Below are positions 1-7,032 of a stretch of DNA of 14,392 nucleotides, in pieces (the stretch's first letter is position 1; each line of letters starts with the position of its first letter). The stretch covers positions 1-14,392 of the forward strand of contig DIWR01000006.1 in the NCBI GenBank assembly GCA_002428495.1. The letters run 5' to 3'. Source of the stretch: Synergistaceae bacterium UBA6101. GTDB lineage: Bacteria > Synergistota > Synergistia > Synergistales > Synergistaceae. A program made the translations under genes and the position numbers. Below the pieces are notes generated by a model that saw only the letters and a program-made list of their open reading frames with translations, did no database searches and was not told where the DNA came from.

Positions 1-19
1 ATGCCCTCTCTCCCTCCTT
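1..19 (-). promoter_or_regulatory. Ribosome binding site of a gene leaving the window on the left
   Basis: Read on the minus strand, positions 19 to 12 give AAGGAGGG, a near-perfect Shine-Dalgarno sequence. Nine bases later, positions 2 and 1 read AT, so the next base outside the window would complete an ATG if it is G. This is the expected layout for a leftward gene whose start codon straddles the window edge. Nothing of its protein is visible. The start codon is an inference. Confidence 0.5.
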
Positions 20-135
20 GTGCTTCCTGACTTCCTTAAAATGAAGTCTTGAAATATGAAAAAAATATTCGCCTGCTGCAGACAGTGGTTAAAAAACAGA
101 TAATTACTTTTGATCCGGTCCCCGGCTTATAGGGC

Positions 136-165
136 AAAAAACTTTTGCTTAATACAAGCAGAAAG
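136..165 (-). terminator. Weak terminator-like hairpin, leftward
   Basis: On the minus strand CTTTCTGCTT pairs with AAGCAAAAG across a 5-base loop (one bulge and one wobble) and is followed directly by six T. The form is that of a Rho-independent terminator, but the stem is AT-rich. It could end transcription coming from the acetyltransferase-helicase pair, though it lies about 370 bases beyond the helicase stop. Confidence 0.3.
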
Positions 166-387
166 CCTGAACATTCTTATAATACATATAAACATATTGA
201 TTGAAAAATGATGATTCTTCTTATTTGTTATCGAACACATAGATATATGTTTGTGCATTTTTTCGCAATTATTGGCATTTTTGATGAGGTTAAATAACCA
301 TAAGTTCTCTATGTTGTATAAATTTTACTGTTTGTTTATGGAATTTCTTTATTTGTTTTTGAAAGCATGGACCAAGCACTGTCATAC

Positions 388-408
388 CGATAATTTATTA
401 TCGATAAT
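388..408. promoter_or_regulatory. Operator-like triple CGATAAT repeat
   Basis: CGATAAT (388-394), two T, then ATTATCG (397-403) form a perfect inverted repeat. CGATAAT recurs at 402-408, so 397-408 is itself a 12-base palindrome. Such stacked half-sites often bind a dimeric regulator. No confident promoter was recognised next to it, so the role is inferred. Confidence 0.3.
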
Positions 409-533
409 GTTGTCCTAAAGATTACTTGTATTAAAATTTCATCTTGTGAAGTTGGAATATTGGAGGTCTTAATATATCGAAAATCAAATGATTTTTATTA
501 AAGTAGCTTTACGGGGGTAAGGAACTAGTTCCG

Positions 534-2108
534 CTACTTGGTCTCCCAAGTTTCCTCTGTCAGTTTTATCTGGTGTATCTTTTCTTCGAATCCAAAAACA
601 GAGGCATCTATCTGGTTCACAACATAGTCTATCTGATCCATATGAGAAAAACTGTAGCCTTCCGGCAGCCTGTTGGCGAATCTTTTTATTTTTAAAAGTG
701 CCTGCAGATAGTTCCTCTCACTCCTGCGCATGATATCTGCGGCATCCATTGCTTCAGGAGACTTCTGCTCCGCAAAAAGCACCGCTATCGCAATGTTGTA
801 CTCAGCTTCCATTTCATCGCTCCATATGTCCGCAAGGATCTTGCGTACACTTTTTCTGAGTTTCTGGTCTTTGATATCGTTAAGCATCCTCCTGATGTTC
901 CTCAGGAGTTCTTCCACCTCTTCAACGACCTCTTTGTATCGTCGCCTGGGTAGGGAAAATTCCGCTACCATCTTTGCCTCTTCTTCTATGGTGACTTCCT
1001 GTTTGAGGAGTTTTCCTACAGCAGGCTGGAGCATTATCCCTGCCTCTTCACAAGGCATTTCGAGGGTCTCAAGGTATAAGAGACCTGTATCGTAATCGTG
1101 GTGTTCGCACTTGCTCCTAGGTATATAAGTCACATATCCGGGATTGAAAAAACCTTTTCTTCCTGCGCGGCCAGCCATCTGCAGAAATTCATTTTTTGTC
1201 AGGGGTCCGTCAATAAACTTTGCCATCTGACCGAATACAACGGTTTCAGCAGGAAGATTGACACCAAGGGAAAGCGCGTCGGTGCCAACAACTACGTCAA
1301 GTATCCTCTCCCTGAAAGCCATTTCCACAAGCAATTTTTCCTTTGGCAGAAAGGAACCGACATATATTCCGACGCCTCTGAGCATAATATCCGGGACATA
1401 TCCCACATCAAGTATCTCAGCTATCTCCCTCAGCCTGGCTCTCTGGCTCCTGCTGATCTTCTGGCGGCACCTTGATATCTGAGCCGCAAGCCATTCCGCT
1501 CCTTTTTTTGAAAAAACAAAGACCAGTGCATCGTGAATTTTAGAGAAACGCACACCGCTCCGGCAAAAGATGAGGTCTGTCACTCTTTTGTCCGTCTCAA
1601 AAAGGACGAAATCACGCATTGCGGTCTCTTGAAGGTATTTCCTTATCACGTCGGGGTTTCCGAATGTCGCGGACATGACGAGGAGTTCGCTCTCAAATGA
1701 CGTTGACCTAAGCCCGTCTATATATGCTCTTGTTCTGTCAGGATCATTAAAGATGAAATGGAATTCGTCCACTATTACTCTTTGCCCGGGTATGCTGGCA
1801 TATTTGAGGGTGTATATTTCCTGTGTGCAGCAAAGAACCTGTGCACCGGCGTTCTTCTTGAAATCTCCGGTCTCAAGTCCCGCATCAAAGCCCATTGACC
1901 TCAGTTCCATATAGCGTTCGTTTGAAAGGGCCTTTATGGGGGCTGTAAAAATGACCCTTCCTAAAGGTTCGGAAGTTTCACCGGATGGGTCCATCAAGCC
2001 TGCCCAGACATATGCGACCCAGGTTTTGCCGCTTCCGGTGGGAGCTGATAATATCGCGCTTTTCTTGCCTATCGCTTCTACCGCATCGTTCTGCCAGCTG
2101 TAAAACAT
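534..2108 (-). CDS. Ski2-like DEAD/DEAH-box superfamily 2 helicase, compact
   Basis: ATP-dependent nucleic-acid helicase, 524 residues. Walker A APTGSGKT lies at residues 22-29, motif Ia TAPIKALSNER near 55-65, Walker B in the form DEFH at 114-117, motif III SAT at 146-148, the motif V region GTDALSLGVNLP near 275-286, and motif VI QMAGRAGRKG at 310-319. This order and the ALSNER and AGRAGRKG wording match the Ski2/Mtr4/Hel308 group, not RecQ or RecG. After the motor core come about 200 residues, largely helical, with charged stretches (near 375-425). There is no N-terminal extension, since the Q-motif-like WQNDAV begins at residue 5. The ATG follows the upstream acetyltransferase stop by 3 bases and has little ribosome binding site of its own, so translation is probably coupled. 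Substrate (RNA or DNA) cannot be told from the sequence. Confidence 0.88.
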   Translation of the reverse strand: MFYSWQNDAVEAIGKKSAILSAPTGSGKTWVAYVWAGLMDPSGETSEPLGRVIFTAPIKALSNERYMELRSMGFDAGLETGDFKKNAGAQVLCCTQEIYTLKYASIPGQRVIVDEFHFIFNDPDRTRAYIDGLRSTSFESELLVMSATFGNPDVIRKYLQETAMRDFVLFETDKRVTDLIFCRSGVRFSKIHDALVFVFSKKGAEWLAAQISRCRQKISRSQRARLREIAEILDVGYVPDIMLRGVGIYVGSFLPKEKLLVEMAFRERILDVVVGTDALSLGVNLPAETVVFGQMAKFIDGPLTKNEFLQMAGRAGRKGFFNPGYVTYIPRSKCEHHDYDTGLLYLETLEMPCEEAGIMLQPAVGKLLKQEVTIEEEAKMVAEFSLPRRRYKEVVEEVEELLRNIRRMLNDIKDQKLRKSVRKILADIWSDEMEAEYNIAIAVLFAEQKSPEAMDAADIMRRSERNYLQALLKIKRFANRLPEGYSFSHMDQIDYVVNQIDASVFGFEEKIHQIKLTEETWETK

Positions 2109-2111
2109 CTA

Positions 2112-2591
2112 TCAGTGCAGCCTGATCAGAAGTACCGGCAGTTTTCTTTCCTCATCGCCGGTTTTATGCATCTGTTCCCCTACTTTTTCCGCGCCCATGT
2201 GGAGATAAAATTCTTCTACATTCGGGTCTGTTATAATTTTAAGCTCCTCTGCCCCTACGGTCTCGGCCATTTCACAGGCATGCAGGAAGAGTTCTCCTCC
2301 GACGCCTGTTCCAATGTGCTCAGGCATTACCCAGAGATGTCTTATCCACCATTTGGAATCATCCAGGAGTTCAATGGAATAAAAACCAATTATCTCTCCG
2401 GTCTCTTCGTTTTCTGCAAGGTACGTAGGATTTTTTTCAATAAAGTCACCTGTTATGGTCAGAAAATCACGGAAGCAGCTCATCATATCTGCCGGGTATT
2501 CCCAGTATGACTTCGAACGCCACGCAACATCTGAAAGAAGCTCAGCTTCCTCCGGTTCAGCAGGACGTATTCGAACCTCATCATCCAACAT
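2112..2591 (-). CDS. GNAT-family N-acetyltransferase
   Basis: Predicted acyl-CoA-dependent N-acetyltransferase of 159 residues, a normal single-domain GNAT length. The N-terminal IRPAEPEEAELL is typical of the first strand and helix of the fold. The beta4-alpha3 acetyl-CoA pyrophosphate loop is EHIGTGVG at residues 91-98, preceded by HLWVMP, and FYLHMGAE near 128-135 is the usual C-terminal strand region. The start is ATG with AAGGA 7 bases upstream. It is the first gene of a two-gene unit with the helicase, whose ATG follows the stop by 3 bases. Substrate is unknown; the pairing with a helicase could hint at protein or RNA modification but that is speculation. Confidence 0.88.
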   Translation of the reverse strand: MLDDEVRIRPAEPEEAELLSDVAWRSKSYWEYPADMMSCFRDFLTITGDFIEKNPTYLAENEETGEIIGFYSIELLDDSKWWIRHLWVMPEHIGTGVGGELFLHACEMAETVGAEELKIITDPNVEEFYLHMGAEKVGEQMHKTGDEERKLPVLLIRLH

Positions 2592-2715
2592 TTATTGATC
2601 CTTCTCCTTTTTTGATGCAGGACATTTTAAACGTCCTTTTACGAATTTCACAGCCTCGTTCATATATACGAGACTGTCAGGTGCTTTGCGTACAAGACAC
2701 GTGGAAATTCCCGAT

Positions 2716-2721
2716 ATTATA
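2716..2721 (-). promoter_or_regulatory. Candidate -10 box for the acetyltransferase-helicase pair
   Basis: A perfect TATAAT on the minus strand lies about 125 bases upstream of the acetyltransferase start. The sequence 16-18 bases further upstream is a poor -35 match, so this is only a candidate. Between it and the gene lies a small hairpin, GGAC...GTCC at 2621-2637. Confidence 0.3.
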
Positions 2722-2803
2722 AACCATTAATGAGATTCTACCATAAAGCCCAGTGAAGTCGTCAGACTGCCTACATGCAGCTCTGATAATATCCGGTCAC
2801 CTC

Positions 2804-4417
2804 TCACTCAACAGTTTCAGATATCTTCCTTACAGCATAGCGGAGCAGGTCGGGCAGTATGTCGAGAGAATAGCCTAGTCTCAGTCTCTCTGTTTTCTTG
2901 TGAGCATCTTCTCCGCTCGGTCCCAGGTTGATCACGGGAAGTCCCAGTGACTGCATCTCCTTCAAAGGGATACTGTATATCTCTCCCCAGCCCGGCATGT
3001 TTTTCTCAAGTGCTTCGAGGTCGTCGGTCGAAACTTTAGCTCCCACATAACTCAGGTCGCAAAGTCCCGCGAAGAGCTCGACCTCCCTCATCTCGATCCC
3101 GTATTTTTCCAGAAGATGTTCTTTTGCGCTGCGGGCTGCCTCTACAGTCTGCATATCTCGGTCATCTCCGGTAAAGTCCGTTCGCACAGGCAGCCATGGA
3201 GGCAGGAAAAAGCATATCGCATAAGGCCCGTCAGCTCCCGACATGTCCGCTATCCTGTCGACTGCAGCAAGTCCCCTCTCCCTCATGTCACCAGGGGGAA
3301 GATCTTTAATATACAAAGCAAGCTCTTCGTCAAATCCTTCGCCGTAATTTTTACGAGCAATTTCTGTTATCTCTTCCAGAGTGTATACCTTCGCACGCGG
3401 AACATCGAAGTTTTTGCCTTCGCAGCCCATAGCGAGAAGATTCCTGTATGACTCCGTGAGCTGTGCCATTGTCTGATCGAGGGCATATCCAGCAATGATT
3501 TTCATCTGATCCATGACATCAGCCGGAGTTTTCGTCGCAGTAAAACAGTTGAAGTAGGCGAATGCCCTGTCCGGCACTGTCACGCTGTAGCCTTTTTTGA
3601 TCACTCCCATGTCGAGGCATATCCATGAAGGCTCGCATTTTCCATTTAGAGGATCTGCAAAATGCGGATTCCCCTCAGCGTATGAAACTATCCTCGAAAC
3701 TGCGAGCGCGGATGAAAAACCGCTGTAATAGTTGCCAACATGTGAAGCGAGCCCCCTAACGTAGAAGCTCGGCATTATCTTTCCCAGTGTGCCAAGAAAT
3801 ACTGCCGGACCGCTTTCGCCCGAATACCCCGCCTCACCAGGCTCTGTATTAATGACTGTCAGGAAATCAGCACCTTCTTCTTTCATCTTATAAAGCACAG
3901 GCAAAACACCTCTCATGCCGGCGGAAGTATTCTCCTCATCGCCCACGAACGCAGCAACTATGTTTACGTCAAACAGTCCCCTGTTTGCTGCAAATTCCTC
4001 TATAATATCAAGCTCCAGAGCCACTCCGCACTTCATGTCCATCGTTCCGCGGCCGTAAATTACATCCTCGTCATAGATGTTTAGGAGTTTTGTCATTTTG
4101 TTCACATTAAAGGCATCTCTGGCAGTGTCACCGTATACACTTACACCAACTACATCATAATGACCGATCAGAAGGACAGTTCTGTCCGTTGGGACGGAAG
4201 CATCTACCCTCACGACCAAAGAATGAAGTTTTTCGCACGACCCTTCAAGCGGCGTATCCACCCATATGAGATGGTCTTTTTTTTCTATGAAATAAGGTAG
4301 TTTTTCAAGCCTTTCCTTGATCCATATACCTGGCAAACTTTCATTTTTACTCTCTGTAACACTGGGGATAGAGACAAGCTCCTCTGTCATTTTCAGCAAT
4401 TTATCTCTTCGGGACAA
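2804..4417 (-). CDS. M20-family metallopeptidase, RocB-type (arginine utilization protein RocB-like)
   Basis: Zinc-dependent aminoacylase or peptidase of 537 residues, longer than the usual 370-460 of M20 enzymes but right for the RocB branch. Metal-binding motifs are in the expected order: GHYDVV with H86 and D88, GRGTMDMKCG with D127, GDEENTS with the E161-E162 pair, E192 in NTEPG, and a late H506 in GEDAHKKTE. The N-terminal EELVSIPSVTES is the standard opening helix. The start is TTG, supported by GGAGG 8 bases upstream; the nearest ATG, nine codons later, has no such site. In Bacillus RocB sits in an arginine catabolism operon; here no arginine genes are nearby, so the substrate is unknown. 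It is transcribed away from the broken CoA-transferase. Confidence 0.9.
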   Translation of the reverse strand: MSRRDKLLKMTEELVSIPSVTESKNESLPGIWIKERLEKLPYFIEKKDHLIWVDTPLEGSCEKLHSLVVRVDASVPTDRTVLLIGHYDVVGVSVYGDTARDAFNVNKMTKLLNIYDEDVIYGRGTMDMKCGVALELDIIEEFAANRGLFDVNIVAAFVGDEENTSAGMRGVLPVLYKMKEEGADFLTVINTEPGEAGYSGESGPAVFLGTLGKIMPSFYVRGLASHVGNYYSGFSSALAVSRIVSYAEGNPHFADPLNGKCEPSWICLDMGVIKKGYSVTVPDRAFAYFNCFTATKTPADVMDQMKIIAGYALDQTMAQLTESYRNLLAMGCEGKNFDVPRAKVYTLEEITEIARKNYGEGFDEELALYIKDLPPGDMRERGLAAVDRIADMSGADGPYAICFFLPPWLPVRTDFTGDDRDMQTVEAARSAKEHLLEKYGIEMREVELFAGLCDLSYVGAKVSTDDLEALEKNMPGWGEIYSIPLKEMQSLGLPVINLGPSGEDAHKKTERLRLGYSLDILPDLLRYAVRKISETVE

Positions 4418-4455
4418 GTTGACCGCCTCCGTTAAAAGTTGAAAAATTCTTAATA

Positions 4456-4483
4456 TTACAGTGACTACCTGACATTATATATT
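4456..4483 (+). promoter_or_regulatory. Possible promoter of the CoA-transferase remnant
   Basis: TTACAG at 4456-4461 and TATATT at 4478-4483 are 16 bases apart and lie upstream of the ATG at 4537. Both boxes are imperfect. On the opposite strand TATAAT occurs in the same AT-rich stretch and could serve the RocB-like gene. Confidence 0.25.
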
Positions 4484-4536
4484 GTTGCCATGAAATTCCT
4501 GATCTTCAAATATGAGAGAGGAGTGCAGTTGTAAAG

Positions 4537-4911
4537 ATGACCAAACCTTTTATCAAACCAATAATAACCCCGGAAGAGGCGGCAGGCAAGGTAAGGGAAG
4601 GCACCACGGTAATGCTCGGCGGATTCAACTACGCCGGAGGAGCTCCGATATCCGTCCTGCCGGGCGGATCATTCGTCTCCTCTGATGCCAGCTTCGGAAT
4701 CCTTCGCGTAGGGCATATCGATGCAACTGTGCTCGGAGCCCTGCAGGTGGATGAGGAGGGCAGCCTTGCCAACTGGACCATCCCAAATGTCCGCACCCCG
4801 GGCATGGGAGGAGCAATGGACATAGTTGCCGGTGCAAAGAAGGTCTACGTGGCGACCCGCCATTTTGAAAAGAATGGAACTTCAAAGCTCATGAAAAAAT
4901 GTTCTTTGCCT
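4537..4911 (+). pseudogene. Chimeric remnant of acetate/acetoacetate-type CoA-transferase alpha and beta subunits
   Basis: Residues 1-35 (IITPEEAAGKVREGTTVMLGG) are the start of a 3-oxoacid CoA-transferase alpha subunit (AtoD/ScoA type). From about residue 38 the sequence is the second half of a beta subunit (AtoA/ScoB type): LPGGSFVSSDASFG, GHIDATVLGALQVDEEGSLANW, PGMGGAMDIVAGAKKV and KNGTSKLMKKCSLP. About 180 alpha residues and the first half of beta are missing, including the beta-subunit ENG segment with the catalytic glutamate, so it cannot be an active enzyme. The deletion is in frame. Homology ends at 4911; the open frame then runs on to 5436 through sequence antisense to a kinase remnant and the C45 gene, a tail I regard as meaningless. 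A GAGGAG lies 13 bases before the ATG, rather far. Confidence 0.82.
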
Positions 4912-5028
4912 TCATCTGTTTCGGCGACCAGTTTCTTTCATTTGCATCATAGCCACAGAATCATCCCTGTAGATAGCCGTCTTCGTCCCCATTGTTCCGC
5001 AGTCAAAACCTATGTAGTAACTGGCCAT
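4912..5028 (-). pseudogene. 5' remnant of an FGGY-family carbohydrate kinase
   Basis: Too short for most gene finders. Read leftward from ATG at 5028, it encodes 38 residues beginning MASYYIGFDCGTMGTKTAIY, the N-terminal phosphate-1 loop region of FGGY kinases (xylulokinase, ribulokinase and relatives, about 500 residues), then stops at TGA 4914-4912. That stop lies exactly where the CoA-transferase homology ends, so the kinase was cut by the same junction. The start has GGGGA just upstream and lies 15 bases after the C45 gene stop, so the kinase was probably once the second gene of that operon. Only the first 25-30 residues look like kinase. Confidence 0.7.
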
Positions 5029-5043
5029 GCACTTTCCCCGGGT

Positions 5044-6147
5044 CTATTCTTCACGGGGCTTCAGGATGGCCTTCATGTCTATCTCTGTCCATTCCTGCGT
5101 ATCAGGGATCTTGAACCAAAGCTGGAAACGCTCAGGAACGACCACCATCTGGTATACGGTCATATCCGTAGTCGCACCAAGGTCCTCTATTCTGGTATCC
5201 ATCATCTTCATCATAGTTTTGCTGTCTATAGTCCCTTTGAAGTGTTTTGCGAGGGTCAGCAGGTTCTGCCTCCTGGACCTTGTAAGCCAGTTGGTCTTAT
5301 CTTCCGGCCTCGGAAGCCCCCACGAAAATTCTGTAAAGTGGTTGCTGAGAACTGTAAGTCCCTGACGGGAATGGGATTCGCGTCTTTTGACCTCAAAAAC
5401 GGGCCATTCGTAGCATCTTGCTGTCTGTCCGTCTGAGACCCCGATTATGTATGCGAAATTTGCCTTAGTCGTCTGGAAAAAGCTCTCTATCTCATCCAGC
5501 GAGGCTCCGTCAAGAAGGAACTGGAACAGTGCTGCGACCGAAGGCACCCTGCTGTCATACCATAGGGCTCCGCCTGAGGGCATCCCGTTGTTCAGCTCAA
5601 GGTATATCCCCTTCTCATTCATTCCGTTGACTACATATATCTCTCCGGCATAACCCATTGTGGCAGTCGAGAGCGATCCGTCAGCCGGATGATAACACGC
5701 AATGACAATGTCATGGCTTAACTCCTTGAACCAGGGCAGGTAATCGTAGTTTCGGCCATAAACCAGGGTATCACTAACATAGTCGCTCCAGGCAGCTATG
5801 CCTGTGCACTGAGGAAGATCATGCGCTGTAGCTGCAAGAAGCTCAACTGCATTGACCAGCTGGATCTGCTCAAGGCTCATTTCGGAAGTTTCCGACATTC
5901 CCCTCAGGATCTCCTTGAACCTGAAAGGATAATTCGCGTAGAATTTGGCAGCTCTGTCTTTTAAATTATCAATATTAAGCCCGTTTTCATTTACAAGCTT
6001 CTCGGTTATGGCTCTCTCGCAGATGTGCTTCATCTCAGAAGCCATCAGGGCGCCGTACTGTCTTCCCATCTCTCTCCAGGTCCCATGGAGATCAATTATA
6101 TTGATTACTCCTTCACGTCTTTTGGTTCCCTTTTCAAAGGATTCCAC
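5044..6147 (-). CDS. C45-type peptidase / acyl-CoA:6-aminopenicillanic acid acyltransferase-like protein
   Basis: N-terminal-nucleophile amidohydrolase or acyltransferase. I place the start at GTG 6147-6145 (367 residues), since GGGAGG lies 7 bases upstream and a TATAAT at 6186-6181 implies a short leader. A longer reading from GTG 6189 would start inside that promoter and has no ribosome binding site. Family features, numbered from this start: HGTWREMGRQYG near residues 21-32, the likely nucleophile Cys114 in QCTGIAAW, GRNYDY at 131-136, and SNHF further on. In AAT-family enzymes the Cys becomes N-terminal after self-cleavage; here Gln precedes it, not Gly. No signal peptide is seen. Related proteins hydrolyse or transfer acyl groups on amines; the substrate is unknown. 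It was probably followed by the now-broken FGGY kinase. Confidence 0.85.
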   Translation of the reverse strand: MESFEKGTKRREGVINIIDLHGTWREMGRQYGALMASEMKHICERAITEKLVNENGLNIDNLKDRAAKFYANYPFRFKEILRGMSETSEMSLEQIQLVNAVELLAATAHDLPQCTGIAAWSDYVSDTLVYGRNYDYLPWFKELSHDIVIACYHPADGSLSTATMGYAGEIYVVNGMNEKGIYLELNNGMPSGGALWYDSRVPSVAALFQFLLDGASLDEIESFFQTTKANFAYIIGVSDGQTARCYEWPVFEVKRRESHSRQGLTVLSNHFTEFSWGLPRPEDKTNWLTRSRRQNLLTLAKHFKGTIDSKTMMKMMDTRIEDLGATTDMTVYQMVVVPERFQLWFKIPDTQEWTEIDMKAILKPREE

Positions 6148-6180
6148 GATTTGGCCTCCCGTCATTTTGCTTATTGCGTT

Positions 6181-6186
6181 ATTATA
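6181..6186 (-). promoter_or_regulatory. -10 box for the C45-type gene
   Basis: A perfect TATAAT on the minus strand lies 33 bases before the GTG at 6147, giving a leader of about 27 bases. The -35 region (GATAAT at 17-base spacing) is weak. The box falls inside the longest open frame and so argues against the upstream GTG at 6189. Confidence 0.5.
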
Positions 6187-6230
6187 CACTGGTATATATA
6201 GATATTATCCCGTTAATGGGAGGTTTTTTT

Positions 6231-6923
6231 TTGGAAACTGATAATTTTACAGAAACAGTCGAAGCAGAAGTCATCGATAACGAAGAAAAACTGAGAAAAT
6301 ATGTCTCACTCCTTTCTGCTGCGAATGAGCTCGCCCGTCTGACAGGACCTTCCGATGAAGAGACTCTGTGGGGCTCACACGTGATGGACTGCGCATCGGC
6401 GCTGCCCTATCTTCCTTACGAGGGCAGGGTGATAGACGTCGGGACCGGCGGCGGACTTCCCGGAATGGTGTGGGCCATATGCCGTCCAAAACTTCATCTG
6501 ACCCTTTTGGACAGCATAACTCGTAAATGCGCGCTGGTCGAAAAAATCGCTGTCGCAATGGGGCTGAAAAACGTGACAGTAGTCTGCAGAAGGTCGGAAG
6601 AGTACGCAAAAGAGGAGCGCGAAAAATTCCATGTTGCAGCTGCAAGGGCAGTCTGTGCTTCAGGGATTCTCGCAGAATATCTTGCACCCTTTGTAAGGAT
6701 CAAGGGAAGGGCGATCGCTTTCAAGGGGCCGAAGGTAACTGAGGAACTGGAACTCGTCGGAAACAAGTGGAGCGCGCTTGGCCTTTCATCGCCCCGCCTG
6801 CACCCATACACCCTAGGTGACATGAAAAGATTCTTTTTGATCTGGAACAAAGTCTCCCAGACCCCCAAGGGCATCCCCCGAAGGACCGGCATGGCTGAAA
6901 AATTCCCTTGGTATCAGAAATAA
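6231..6923 (+). CDS. rsmG: 16S rRNA (guanine527-N7)-methyltransferase RsmG (GidB)
   Basis: Methylates N7 of G527 in 16S rRNA with S-adenosylmethionine; loss in other bacteria gives low-level streptomycin resistance. The SAM site VIDVGTGGGLPG is at residues 67-78, preceded by the family GSHVMDC motif (48-54). Further on come LLDSITRKC, AARAV and AFKGP, all typical. The C-terminal IPRRTGMAEKFP matches RsmG ends. The start chosen is TTG at 6231 (230 residues), with GGGAGG 7 bases upstream. An in-frame ATG at 6174 would add 19 unrelated residues and overlap the divergent promoter of the C45 gene. It is a single gene, not next to mnmG or parAB as in many genomes, and ends at a strong terminator. 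Confidence 0.95.
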   Translation: METDNFTETVEAEVIDNEEKLRKYVSLLSAANELARLTGPSDEETLWGSHVMDCASALPYLPYEGRVIDVGTGGGLPGMVWAICRPKLHLTLLDSITRKCALVEKIAVAMGLKNVTVVCRRSEEYAKEEREKFHVAAARAVCASGILAEYLAPFVRIKGRAIAFKGPKVTEELELVGNKWSALGLSSPRLHPYTLGDMKRFFLIWNKVSQTPKGIPRRTGMAEKFPWYQK

Positions 6924-6949
6924 AGGAACTCTTCCTGTAAATAAAATCC

Positions 6950-6985
6950 ATGGCCGGCAGGAAAAAATATATTCCTGCCGGCCAT
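6950..6985. terminator. Strong bidirectional terminator between rsmG and the leftward unit
   Basis: ATGGCCGGCAGGAA (6950-6963) pairs perfectly over 14 bases with TTCCTGCCGGCCAT (6972-6985) around an 8-base AT loop. It lies 26 bases after the rsmG stop and 47 bases after the convergent gene stop (7033). T-rich stretches follow on both strands, TTATTATGTTT rightward and GGATTTTATTT leftward, so it can serve both genes. Confidence 0.85.
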
Positions 6986-7032
6986 TATTATGTTTAAGTT
7001 TCCGGATATCAGACCTTAAGTAAAAACCGAAA

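Larger units (their letters stand above)
20..533. other. Gene-free AT-rich intergenic region
   Basis: About 510 bases without a convincing coding region on either strand. It separates the helicase stop (534-536) from the leftward gene at the edge. It contains a hairpin followed by a T run on the minus strand (136-165), a cluster of three CGATAAT units (388-408), a GGAGG at 463-467 with no start codon at useful distance, and palindromes at 481-494 and 521-532. I see no tRNA, rRNA or recognised riboswitch. It may hold regulatory sites or the remains of a lost gene. Confidence 0.6.

Noticed and set aside
501..539. Inverted repeat AAGTAGC...GCTACTT with the inner palindrome GGAACTAGTTCC as terminator of the helicase
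   Set aside because: The pairing overlaps the stop codon and no T run follows on the minus strand; kept only as a note.
730..1475. Rightward open frames antisense to the helicase
   Set aside because: They lie opposite conserved helicase motifs and lack ribosome binding sites.
2763..2785. Hairpin CAGACTGC...GCAGCTCTG after the RocB-like gene
   Set aside because: Stem of 4+4 bases with a bulge and no T run; too weak to call a terminator.
4912..5436. C-terminal 174 codons of the 299-residue rightward frame
   Set aside because: It is antisense to the FGGY remnant and the C45 gene and shows no family resemblance; it is an open frame kept by the codon use of the real genes.
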